Source: Eopsaltria australis | Taxonomy: Eukaryota; Chordata; Aves; Passeriformes; Petroicidae | Reading direction: 5' to 3' | Length of the DNA stretch: 64,000 nt | Assembly: GCA_034509425.1 (NCBI GenBank) | Contig: JAVTVJ010011134.1 | Location: forward strand, 186,001 to 250,000 | Part shown: piece after piece, positions 1 to 46,037 of the stretch | How positions within the stretch are numbered: position 1 is the first letter of the stretch | Layout: each line of letters begins with the position of its first letter | Position numbers and translations under genes: made by a program | The notes under the pieces: model-generated | What the model saw: only the letters and a program-made list of their open reading frames with translations | Databases searched by the model: none | What the model was told of the DNA's origin: nothing

Positions 1-2030
1 AAGAAATCCCTGATAATTCTACTTCATGATATACCTCAGCTGCTGCAGGCAGTGCTGCTGGGAGAATGGTCCCATTTTTAAATTTTTTTTGCTTCAATTA
101 TTTGGAGGGATTAAATCTTGAATATTGCCACAGTTATTGCTGTAGTGGTTTAGTATTCAGTGTTCTGTGCCTTGTCCAGGGAAAGGGAGGGCACAGGACA
201 AGGTGATGTGACAATATTTCTCTTGGGGATGTGCCATTGCTCCTTGTGAAGACCCCCAGGCCTAGGGGGTATTGGTCTGCCTGTCTTTCCACCTTGAGGT
301 TTAGGTGATATTTGAACAGGTTTCTATTGTTCCATATCTATATTTCTCATCCTATTAAACAGAAATAGTTACCAGAGTTTAACTTAATGCAGCTTCCTGC
401 CTGCAGAGCATTTTGCAAACCCATTTTCCCAAGCCAGTTCATTGCCTGTATGAACTTCCACACTTGATATTGGTGACAGCATCTTCTCAGGGGCTCCTGT
501 GAAGCTCCATGCTGCTATTCCTGCCCCGTGCCAGCTCCCAGGAAATCTGATTCTGGCCCTGTTTGCATAAGCAGCTTGGCTATGAGCTTCCAGCAGGCTG
601 CTCGGGGAAACTTTCATCACTTGTGAGTTGACACAAACAGTGAGCAAATAAAGGATTAATTAGATCAGCTCATCCAAAACCAAAGCAACCCAAACGTGGT
701 AACTGCTGGAGTGTGTTACATTGGCTGCTCGTATCTAACCAATGCTTGTAAAATGGTTTTGGCATCTTCAGGGGTAAGAAGAGACTGATAGGATTTTTGT
801 CTGGGAATTAATGAAACCTCAGGCACGTGTTCATCTCTTTTAGATTTTCAGCGAGGAAATGATCCATTTGGAGCACCCTGCTGTGCATCCTTGTGATTGC
901 TGTCTGTAACTGGGCTCAAATTATGGCCCTTAAGAGTCTGATTGTACCAACTTCTTAAATCCAGTTGTAACTCCTCCATCCTTTTCCTGTTGCTTCTGCT
1001 GTCAGATGTGGCCTGTGGTGTTGCTCATGAGATAACAGGGTCCTGAAGAAGTTAGCACAGATCCAGTCCTTGGATTACAGGTTCCTCTGTGACCTGCTGA
1101 CTTGAGCAGGACCAGCTGGAAAAGCCTTGAGGATGTCTGGGCTGGTCAGAAATAGATTTGACTCCTGAAGGAAATGAGTGACTGAGGGAAAAAGGGGTGT
1201 AGCATGTGGTATTTTGAAGAGTCTGACAGGAAGGAGAGGTATCAAAAGAGAAGGAGCAGTGAGGAAATCTGAGTTTTCCTGTTCTGTATGAATATGGACG
1301 TTACTGCCTTGCTGATCGAGGTGCTGGGGCATTTTCTGAGGAAAGAGGATGAGAAATTCCATTCCCCTCATAATTTCTGTAAAACTCTGAAAGACCTTTC
1401 TTTTCCCATTGCGAAAGAGGAACTTAATTTTCTTTTATTTTTGTTTTTAATCACAAAAGCTTTTAGGTCATGGCAAACCACTTTCATGCCCAGCTCTGAC
1501 TGGTGTGGGAAGGGATGGTTCTTTACAGGAAATGCTGCACTGAATGTCACCATGACTCCCCTCCCATGAGCCCCAGCATTTCTGATGCTCTTTGATGGGG
1601 GGTTTCTGAAATGTCTGACCCCATTTTAGTGCATCCTGTTGAGAAGAGCTGACAAAGGAGGGGCAGAGCGAGGCTGTGTTGAGAACTCGCTGGCACCTCC
1701 CTCATTCTTGAGCACACGTTTTATTTTTTTCTAAGCTCAGATCATTTGAAACTCTGGGAGCCCACAGGAGCCAATGAGTTCATTCTTGAGCATTGCTCTG
1801 TGGTCTGAGGGGTTGAAGGGTGGGTGGAGAAAGGCATTGCCAACAGTTCCTCTGCCTGTGGTGAATGAGAGCTGCCCGAATCCACTGCGGGCAGGGGGTG
1901 CGTTAGGTCAGGCAGCAGCTCTGCCTGCTGTGCTCTGGGGAATCTGTGCGTGCTGCCCAGCTAGGGGTGCAGCTGTTCCACTGGAGATGGTTTAACCCTG
2001 CTCTCTGTTCCCTCCTTGTCCCCCTTGCAG
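1..2030. other. GRAMD1B intron 1 (3' part)
   Basis: There is no convincing exon here. The stretch ends in a good 3' splice site, a C/T-rich tract followed by TTGCAG at 2025-2030. Open frames in it lack splice-site support and known motifs. The upstream end of the intron and the first exon lie outside the window. Confidence 0.7.
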
Positions 2031-31919
<29,889 letters not shown>

Positions 31920-31967
31920 CAGGCAGGAATGCAGGAGGCCAGAGGACGGTGTGCAATATGTGTAAAT

Positions 31968-32032
31968 AGGATATATAAATATATATATATATATATACAG
32001 ATATAAATATATATATTATATACAGATTTTAA
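31968..32032. repeat. (TA)n microsatellite in 3'UTR
   Basis: Alternating TATATA interrupted by AAA and ACAG, starting about 50 nt after the GRAMD1B stop codon. It could fold into a weak AU hairpin in the mRNA. Confidence 0.9.
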
Positions 32033-35000
32033 GAGAAAAAAAACGAAAAAAGAAGAAAAAAAAGCCTAAGGAGGGGAAAGAGTGAGCTCCAACACTGGCT
32101 GAACTGGAGCGTCTCTGGGAGCATGGGGTGTGTGTGTGTGTGGGAGGGCTGTGCTCTCCCAGCACTGAGGTGTGCTTAGGGCCGTGCCCAGCTCTGCTCC
32201 CTGGGCCCGTGCACTGCTCCTCTGTAATATTCCTGGCTGTCTGTCTGTCTGTTCTGTCTGTCTCAAAGGGAAGCATCAGTGTGAGTGCCCCCCCGCCCGT
32301 CCCTGTCCCCATCCCCTCCCTGCGCATGGAAGTCCCTGGCTCTCTCTATTTATCTCTCCAAGGGGACACTGTCACCTCCCTTAACCTTGCTGGCTTCAGG
32401 GCACTGAGGTTTTGGCAATTGCAGTCAATCCCTTGCAGAATTTGGAGAGGAGGGGGAGGGCAGGGCCCTCCCAGGGCAGAAATTGGCTGTCAGGGTGGCC
32501 AGGCTGGCTCAGAGAGCGAAGCTCAGAGTGCGACCGAGCTGCAATCCCTTCCAAAAACACCAATTTGCTGCCTCCTGTGGTGGCTGCTGCAGTGAGAGCC
32601 AGGGGAGTGTCTGCCTGCAAGGTGTGAGGGAGAGGGAGAGCCACACCTGTGACAGTGTCCCCTTTACATGTCCTCTGCTTTCTCTGTGCTTTTGGGCCCC
32701 TGCCACTGAGCCATCCCTGTGCTGCAGGTCTGCATCCGTGCTGGAATCACCAGGATGGGAGCACCCAAATCTAAACAGAAAACCAAAATCAGGATTGATT
32801 TGCGACCACTCCCACTACCCAGCTCGGCAAATCTCTCCTGTTCCTTCACCCAGCCCTTGTTTTGTAAAATCTGTTGGAAAACGGGGAAAAACAACAGCTT
32901 CCTTTCCTTCCCTGGGGTAAATTTACATAATTGCATCTATGCAGCAACAGCCATCACTGTGGATATTTATGTGACTGCATCTGTAGAGCAACAAGGCTTT
33001 AAAAAATCCTGGAGAGGTCAGGAAGGGTCACAGGGACCAAGAGAGGAAAGGAAAAAAGGCCCATCAGAGGATGGCAGGACAGAGCTGGGTGTGAGGCACC
33101 TGCTGGTGTCTCCCATCAGCTGGGCAGTGGGAGACAGCCAGGTGCTAGAACTGGACTAAAAACCAGCCAGTGTGCATTTTCAGTTGTTCTGGGAGGTAAT
33201 TGCAGACTCCATTAGCAGCCAGATGGGGAAGAGGGGCAGCTTGGCCGTGCTGTGCAATGCACAGACTCCACGGGGATTGGTTGGGATTCAAGGCTTCTTG
33301 GAGTGCTTAATAAATGTTTCAGCCTCTTACCCAGCCAGGTAGATCAGGGCAATGTGAGGTCCCTTTTGTCCAACACTGGGATTTTTCCACCATCTGGCTG
33401 GCAGGAGAGAGGCAGCTGCTCATTCCCAGTTTAGAAATGGTGCAGTTGTAGCTCCTCCATTGCCTCCAGGGTGAATAATTTGTCTCACATCATTCTGTAG
33501 CACAGAATATCCTCAGTACAGTCTGAGGAAACCCCTCTCAAGCTCTCACTTTCCAATCAGGGAATGGGATGCAAGAATAACCTGGTTTTCCCCCAACCTG
33601 CCTGCAGCCTCCATGACCAAGTGCTAAATAATGCCCCACACAAGGCTCACATTTGCAGGAGCAGGGTTGAAGCCAGGTTATCAAAAAGACATTTCAGACT
33701 GTGAAAGCAAGTCAGCTGGGGAAAACCAGAGAGTAATGTGTATTTATGACTATTTATTTAATTTAATGCTGCTGACTACTGTACTGCTCCCTGACTTTTT
33801 TGCAGGGAGGCTGCTGAAATGTGGCTGCTCTACCATGAAATTGAGGTGCTAGGGCCTGGGAAGGGCTTTCTGTGGCTCATTTTCCCCACTGTGACTTGCC
33901 AGACTGTCCCAGAGTCCCCCTTTTCCCTCATTATTCACTCCCACAATTACTAAGCACACAAAATTTCTCTGCTGCTGGAATTTCCCTCTTCTGGAATTTA
34001 ATTTCAAGCACCAGGCAGGACAACACAGAGGAATTCACCCTGCCCATGCCAGAGAAGAGGAAGGACACACTGTGAGAGAGGAGCCTGGAATGTGGGGTCT
34101 CCTCCACCTGGAGACAGAGAAATCAGCCAGGGTCACAGATAAAAGCTGCTGATCAATATTTGTTGCTCACCAGTGTCATATCCTCTTCATTAGGAAGGTC
34201 AAAGAACCTTTTTGCTCATCCTGAATCCTTTTTCCTGTGCAGATTTTCAGCTGCAGGCTCAGGATGTTCCCTCAGGCCTGGGCCCCACAAACAGAACTGC
34301 ACAAACTCTGTTAAATCAATGTCAGGCCACACAGCTGGAGCAATCTCAACACTAATATTTATTCTACCTGCACATTAAACTGGGTTTTTAGCCTGTTTGC
34401 CACCTATCCTGACACCTCAGCAATGTGAAACCGTTCATTAAGAGCACAAGGGTGGTGGGCACCAAGCAGAACCTAGTGCTGCAGTGTCCTTCACTCGGAG
34501 GGAGGTTTCTCTTTGAGGCCTTAGGGTTTTGTTTATTTCCAGTTATTTCTTTTTCCCACTTGCTAGCCAGTCTGGCGTGGAGTTGGATGGGATTCACAAG
34601 CTTTTATTGCCTCCTAATCTCTCACAGGAGTAATAAAAAGGGGAAAAGCGAAGTCTTGAGGCACTAAAGGGAACAGCTTCAACAAAACCTTGGAGTGTTT
34701 CCATTCCTGTGGAGAGCTGGGTTGAGAATCAGCTGATTCTGATCAGTCCCAGCTGACAGGTAAATTCCTTCTGGAACCAGAGACAGCTTTGGATTACATT
34801 TCCTGGAGGGATCAGTAACACTTTCTAGGAGTCAGAGGTCTGAATGATGTTACAGAGGGTGGTGCTTCCCTCAGCACTCACAGCCAAGCCTGGCTTCCTG
34901 TCAGGGCTTTGGTTTTCCCCTTGCTCACCCGGGCCAGAAATCCCTCTGGATTCTTCTCACAGTAGGTGCAATTCCCCTCCCAGTCTGATCCTTCCACCTG

Positions 35001-36507
35001 CACATCTGCTGGGGATTGATTTGCAGGATCTGAATAATAAAGAAAACTGGGATTTGTTTTTTAAGAAAAGAGGCATTTCTTCAGCCAAGCGTGCAAAAGT
35101 AATGCCAACAGCTTGTAGCCCATTTCCTGCCAAGGCAGGAGGAAGGGGGAGCAGGAGGCCCTGATCCACCAGTTTGTGACATCCTCACTGATGTGATCTT
35201 GGCACAACCTCACGTCTGATCAACACACACCTTCCAGTGCTTCTCTGAGAACAGTTCTGGCAGCTGGGATGAGTGGGCTTGAATCCTGGACCACTGCTGT
35301 GCAACCAGGCATTCCCAGAGTAGATACCAGATGTATCTAGAGTAGCACCTGCCTGTCAAGTCTCTGAAAGACCAAAAACCAGGTTATTCCAGGTGGTGAG
35401 CTGCCCAGGGCAAGGTCACTGCTGGGCCTGCACATTCCAGATAGAAAATATGGGGAAATAAAAGATAGAAAGGAACCTCCAGTGGAAGGAGAGGAATTGG
35501 CTGTGGATTTAAAGATAATGAGATTCTTGGGTGCTCTGCACTTCAGGCACTGTTCAGTCAGAAAACTTTGCTGTCAACTCATACTAACTGATGATAACTT
35601 CTGTCTGAATCCTTCCTGGCTCCCTCAAGTCCTTTGCGAGAAGAGAAGAAAGGCTTTGATCTCCCCTGAGCTGCTGTTCTGCTGGGACACAACATTTACA
35701 CCTCTGGCTGCTGTCCCTGTCTGCTGGGTGACACCTGACCCTGCTTGGAAGCTTCTGATCTTAAAAACAGAAACCTTAGGAACAGGAAATGTCTTTAGTG
35801 TAATATGACCCTGAATTGGAAGAGGAAAGGTTTCAAAGCACAAGAATTTGGATTTGGAGCCCTGAAGGCACAAAACTGCCTCTGAAATAACAGGGCATGT
35901 ATTGGGAGATCCCTTCTGGGGATGCTGGTCCTGGAATGCTCATCCTGGAGCAGTTCCAGCGGCTCACCTGGGTGTAGGTGAGGACAGATTTTCAGCCTCC
36001 TTGGCTCCTCAACACTGTCCTGGTAGCCACATAGGAGCTTTTTCTTACCTTTATGCAAGAAGGTAGAAATTTCTTTTTCCAGAGAGTGGCTGTAGAGACT
36101 TTTGGTCTGGGTACTTGGAAGGACATGTTTTGGATTTGCTGGGGAGCATGGAAACAATCTCCTCCCTGATTTACAGCTGGAACTGTCTGGTTCCACATCA
36201 TGCACAGAATCTGTCTTAAAATGACTGTTAGAAGCAGCAGTGCCTGGCTCAGGGAAAGCAGCTTTGTCCTGCCTGCCCAGGCAGCTGCTGCCACCCCCAG
36301 CTCATGGCAGATCAGTGCTTTCTGCACTGCCTGCTCAGCTCCAAGGGGCTCTGCCGCGGATCCCTGCCACTGACATGATCCATGGCACAGCCACCTGGAC
36401 TTTGGCTTTGACTTTTCAGCCCCAGCACCGCTTAAAATACCTGGCAGGGGCTTGCTTAAAACATAGCTCAGAGCAGAGACTCTGGAACCAAAGCCCCTGA
36501 GGGAAAT

Positions 36508-36744
36508 GGCTCACAGGACCCCTGTGCCACTGTGGTTCCTGTGCTGAATTTCCAGCCATTCCCCACTGGACACACAGATTTCTGTGGCTCATGGAACAGC
36601 TGTGCCTGCGTGGTGCCTGTGTTGATTTTCAGCCTGTTCTCCACCAGACATGCTCTGCTCTCTCTGGCTCACAGATCACCTGTGCCAGTGTGGTTCCTGT
36701 GCAGATTTCCAGCCTGTTCCCCACCGGATACGGTCTGATCTCTG
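36508..36744 (+). repeat. 78-80 bp tandem repeat, three copies
   Basis: Three head-to-tail copies start with GGCTCA at 36508, 36586 and 36666. Each contains CTGTGCC...GTGGTTCCTGTG...TTTCCAGCC...CCCCAC-type blocks. They are diverged by roughly a fifth and lie in the predicted GRAMD1B 3'UTR. Confidence 0.8.
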
Positions 36745-37951
36745 CTTTGCAGTCTCTCCCCAGCACGAGTCTCTCTGTGCCATAAAACGTCTCTTTTTCT
36801 AGATGTGCACACTGGCCAAATAATCTCCTCGTGTCTTGGGCGACTGCTGTTGGAGGCCATTCCCTGATCGAGGCAGACAGCATGGGCTTCTCTTAGCATG
36901 GATCTGTGGCATGCCATGCCCTCCTCCTCTCCCACACGTTTTGCAGTGCTTGCTATGGCTTTTCCCTGTCCCCTCCCACCTCTGCTGCTGGACAATCATT
37001 CCCTGTGTCATAGATGGTCTGATCTGGTGCTGTCCCTGCCTGCCTTCCCCTCCCGCAGTCTGTATGCTCTTCAAGTGAATGTGTTTATTTTATTTTTAAT
37101 TTTTTTTTAGTAGGGAAAAGGACTTCCTTCTGCTGAAGGAATTATATTTGCACATGGCTCGGGGAGGTTCCTCCTCTGGCTGTTTCTGTTACCTCACTCA
37201 TTTAGGCCAATTCCATTGCTAACATTAAAGGCCACCTTCCCCCCGACCCAAACCCCGAGAGTAGGTAGGGAATAAACCCCAATGTGCAGCTCAGCTTCTG
37301 GAGCTGCTGGAATTAGGATTTGGGAGAGCGGCTGTCACAGCTCCATCCAGTATGTCATCCCCATCTCCACCATCCCAGCTCCCGGGAAATGGCCCCTGGA
37401 GAGCAGGGATGGAACCACCGAGCTTGCTCTGGGCTGGGCGTGAAGGGAGGGAAGAGCAGCAGAGCAATGGCAGCATCACAATCTCCCACGAGGTGTGGCT
37501 GTGACACTTCTGGGATATCACCATTCCTGTGGGATTCATCTCCCACCATGTGCTCTGGGGCTGGAGAAAGCTGCTACAACCCTGGGGCGTGTTCTCCCCA
37601 CCTGGATCCTGCAATTCCTGTGCACAACTTCTGATGAACGAGGGTCTGCTCTCCTCAGCACAGCACAGGAGCGGCTCCTACAACCACCACAGGCACATGC
37701 TTCCCCTCCTGGAATGCCCTCCAGAACCTGAGAAGTGTGGGGCTGATGGCTGAGGTGACTCTGGGGTGGGTGGGGGAAGGATTGTGGGTTTGTTTTAGGA
37801 GTTGTCCTGACTGTCAGAAACTTTGCGCTGTGCGCAAAAACACACAAAAAAAAAACCCCACAGTTAAAAAACGATACTGGAACGTAGGAACTGTATAGGC
37901 TCTGCAGCCAAACTCCGTGTAAGTAGTTAGTACCATGGAAGTATGGTATCA

Positions 37952-38005
37952 ATTAAAAAAATCTATCCAACAACCACCTCGTTGTGGCTCTTTGTTCTTT
38001 TTATT
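37952..38005. terminator. Convergent bidirectional polyadenylation region
   Basis: On the + strand, ATTAAA (37952-37957) is followed 25-45 nt later by a GT/T-rich element. On the - strand, AATAAA (complement of 38000-38005) is followed by GAGGTGGTTGTTGG. Predicted cleavage for both strands falls in 37967-37990. This would end GRAMD1B (+) and SCN3B (-) at the same place. Confidence 0.6.
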
Positions 38006-40720
38006 ATCCTGCCTGTTCCAGAGTCTCCTCTCTCATTCCTACATGCACACACAGAGTCTTTGCCAGGATCATCTCTTCCAGGTCTTGAAAAATCACCAGT
38101 TTTTAAATTACTATTCTTTTTTCCCTGTGAGATTCCCCATTTTCCTCCTGCTTGGAACACCCCATGTGGGAATGGTCACCTCTGAAGGAACCGGAAAAGT
38201 GAGAGATTTGTCCCAAAAAAAGAGCATCTGCAGAAGATGCCCGTGGGATATGGGGAGGTGCAGGACAGGGGGACGGCCTTTCTTTACCACCTGAGGTAGC
38301 TCTCCAGAAGTTCTTGGGTTCACTCCTTTTTTGATTGAACAGCATGACACCAGAGGGTTTTCCGTGGTTCATAGGGACTGAGGAGCAGAGCTGGAGTGGG
38401 AGAGAGGTGTCCTAAAAATCACCATGGGCTCAATGCCGTAGGCAGTGCTGGAAACTCCAGAGTTACAACCCAGTCCCTCCTCTGCTGAGTTTAGGATTCT
38501 GCCAGGCAAACCAGGATAGGGAAAAAGATGACATCCAGCTGAATTCAAAGAGGAGCTGCTTGGATATTCTTTTGGATATCCCTTTTGGGTTTTCAGGAGC
38601 TGGTGCCCAGACTACGAGTGTGCTTCATCTGGAAAATGTGCTCCTCTTGCCAGGCTTGGCTCTGGCTTTGGGAGCAATCCTACTACCAAGGCTACACTGG
38701 AGTAGTTTAGTAAAGTTGACACCCACTCTAAAAAAAGGGTTTTGAACAAGTGCCAGTTGGAAACCTGGCCTGGGCCTGACTTACAAATGGGGTAATTTGT
38801 GTGATTTTTAGCTAACATGAAAAGCAGCAGGACAAAGCAGAGGGGATTCCGTGGGTGGGGAGCATGCCTAGAGTCACGAGCACTTGGGAACTACTCACAA
38901 GAGGTCAGTGGAGCAGAACTTACCAGCTCTGGCACAGCAGCACAGGCTCCATTGCAGCAGGAATATCACAACCTCTGCCATACAACAAACCCAAACTTTC
39001 CCTCCTTATTTTATGGCACAATTCCAATGTTTCTGCCTTTCCCCCCTTCCAATCCCTGCTGTTGAGCTCAAGTGATCTACACTGAAGGACAGAAAATAAT
39101 TTTTACTCTGCTTAACTCTCAGAAATGGTGAGTCTGCATATGAAAGATTGAATTTCCAGGGTGATTCCTGGGCAGCAGGGGATCATTTACAATGAATCCA
39201 GGCTATTTGTACTGATGATTAATTACCACAAGAGAGAATTAGGATTAACTGTGAAAAATGGGTGTTTTCTGTGTGTCCCTCTAGATGGTGCTGCTACAGC
39301 ACCAGAGAACCGTCACAGTTATAAAAACTGCAACCATTTTACTCAGCTGCCATCCTGTGAGGGCTTTGCATCCCATTTGTTTCTCCTGCCTACCAGCATG
39401 AGGCTGCCTTCCTTTTGGGGGTTTCCCAGGAAAAGGTGGATCCTGTACCTCGTCCTGCTGCCTTGCCAGCTGCTGCAGGATATGGCTCTGCAGGTTCCTC
39501 CTCTCACTGTGTACTCCAGGAACAAACCTGCTGTGCCAGGGAGGGGATGAGGGTTTTGGCACTTGATAAATGAGAGGGACACAGGAGATTCTTATATTTA
39601 CATCATCCTGCTTCCCAAAGTAGGGATACTTCAGGATCTGGATTCTCAATTTCCTCCAGAAAAAAAAGTGTGAACGTGGCATGGGAACCTGTCCTTCCTA
39701 CTATACATTTTACAATTTTAGTGCACTACAGTCCTCACCCTACTCTGCCTGTGCATGGACAGCCCAAAATCCAGAGTGACTTCATTAACTAATTAAATTC
39801 TTCCTGTTTTAACACCAAGAAAACTGCTTGGGCCACAATATGTGGTAGAATAACCCCGTGAGAGAGCCTCATTGGCAGTCCTGCAGCTCAGAGCAACGTG
39901 CCATACGTACCCTTAACCTCTGCAATGGAGAAGGAGCACACTTAAGAAATAAAGGTGGTGGTGATAGCAGCTGAGGGGTGACAGGTGACATTTACAAAGC
40001 CATTGAGGTGATGATGGAGCTGAGACTCGGGAAGGAGCCATGCTGCCCACGCCCCTGTGCCTTTGCTCAGCATGCTTCCACACAAGAGTCCTTCAGCACT
40101 GGGCTGGCAGCTCCGATGGGGTCACGGGACCAGAGTCGAGGCTGTACAGAGTCCAAGGCAAACGGAAGAGAATTTACACTTCCCTGTGTTGTTCCTGACG
40201 GCGCAAAGCTCCCCCTCAAACCTGGCTGGTGTGGCATGGTCCTCCTGCCTTCAGAGCCCCTGCAAGGGAGACAATTACTCTTGGACCTCACAGGAGTGAG
40301 CATCACAACAGAGTGAGCACAGGAGGTGAATGAGGGAGTGAAAGATCCCGATTTTAATCTTTGGCACACAAACTCTTTCCTAGGAGAAGTTTCCTTTGGA
40401 GACAGAGCCCTTACAGTCCTCATGGGCACAGCTGCCTTTGTGCAGGGGGAAATGAAAATTCCCAGCTCCACAGCAATAGGCAAAGGAGGCACAAATACAT
40501 CATGGCCTGTGTTGTTTTGGGGTTCAAATAATACAAGTACACTCCACACCTAAAGACACCTGTGTTGCTACTCAGGTTGCTGGGGAAGCTCCAGAGGAGC
40601 ACAGCCACACTCCAGGAGTCTCCAGCCCCACACAGGGAGGCTGAGGGGTGGACAGGCACAAGCAGTGAGCATTTCCTCATCACCCACCTCAGTGCTGTTG
40701 GCTCTGCTGGCTCCTCCCTG
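37985..40720 (-). other. SCN3B: SCN3B 3' untranslated region (predicted)
   Basis: About 2.7 kb between the SCN3B stop codon and the - strand AATAAA at 38000-38005. No coding signal is seen. A - strand ATTAAA near 40354 could give a much shorter form. The long form fits the known long 3'UTR of mammalian SCN3B. Confidence 0.55.
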
Positions 40721-45210
<4,490 letters not shown>

Positions 45211-45793
45211 TGTTCCTAGCCGGCTTCCTAGGCACGATGCTCTTCCCCCGCTCGCAGCGCTCCCGGAGCAACAGGAGGAGCCGGGCGAGGAGCGGGCGCG
45301 GCCCGGGGGCTGCGCTCGGCCGCGGGGGCGGCAGCACCACGGACAGAGACAGAGCCAGAGCCCGAGCCCGGACAGCTTCGGGGCTCCGCGGGCGCGGCCG
45401 GCGCTGCGCAGGGCGCGGGCGGAGCGGAGCAGCGGATGGGGAGCAGCAGCAGCAGCAGCTGCAGCAGCGGTGGATCAGCAGCAGCAGCAGCTGCAGCAAT
45501 AATATCAGCGGCAGCAGCAGCAGCAGGTGCCCCGCACCGGGAGCGGCTCCGCGGGGCGCGGCCGCTGCGCTTGTGTTGCACGGGCAGCGGGGAGCAGCGC
45601 CCGGCGGGGAGGATGCCGGGGATGATGCCGAGGATGCTGGAGGAGCCCGGGCGGGGGGCACCGCCAGCACATGCGCGGCCGCCTCCCCCAGCCCCGGGCG
45701 CGCCGGGCTCCACCCGACTCAGCGCAGGCAGCCGGGGGCTCCGGGGGTCCCGCGAGCAGTGCCCAGCCTGGCTGGAGACATCGCAGAGAGGAT
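45211..45793 (-). promoter_or_regulatory. SCN3B: SCN3B CpG island, promoter and 5' leader
   Basis: Dense CpG and GC-rich sequence from the first coding exon to about 45790, with several GGGCGCGG/GGGGCGG-like SP1-type motifs and no clear TATA box. This is the expected neuronal-gene CpG promoter. The transcription start and any noncoding leader exon cannot be placed from sequence alone. Long open frames in both strands here are products of base composition. Confidence 0.75.
45441..45527 (-). repeat. Interrupted CTG/CAG trinucleotide repeat
   Basis: Three runs of (GCA)n / (CAG)n, of about six, five and six units, are separated by short interruptions. They lie within the CpG island about 230-320 bp upstream of the SCN3B ATG. 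On the SCN3B sense strand the repeat reads CTG. Confidence 0.88.
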
Positions 45794-46037
45794 ATCACAC
45801 AATCGTGGAGTGTTACGGCGGTGGAATGGACCTTAAAGCTCAGGCAGTCCCACCCCCTGCCATGTGTGGGGACAACTCCTACCAAGCCACGTCCAACCTT
45901 CAAGCACATCCAGGGATGGGGAAGCCACAGCCTGGCTGGACACCCCGTCACTGCCCTCACAACAAAGCATTCCTACCCAAAATCTGAATTTTCCCTCTTT
46001 CCTTTCGCACCTCTCACTCCTCGTCCTGTCTCTACAG
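45794..46037 (-). mobile_element. CR1 LINE 3' fragment
   Basis: On the - strand this matches the avian CR1 3' tail: blocks AGCCACAGCCTGGCTGG, CATCCAGGGATGGGG, GGACCTTAAAGCTC and a terminal imperfect ATTCTATGATT-like end (TCACACAATCG on +). It is 5'-truncated with no open reverse transcriptase. It borders the SCN3B CpG island directly. Confidence 0.85.

Larger units (their letters stand above)
31920..37975 (+). other. GRAMD1B: GRAMD1B 3' untranslated region (predicted)
   Basis: About 6 kb with no further splice-supported coding sequence. It opens with a (TA)n tract (about 31970-32030) and a (TG)n run (about 32128-32142). An early AATAAA lies at 33309-33314. The strongest distal signal is ATTAAA at 37952-37957, followed by a GTTGTGG...TTTGTTCTTTTT downstream element. 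The exact end is inferred and shorter forms are possible. Confidence 0.6.
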
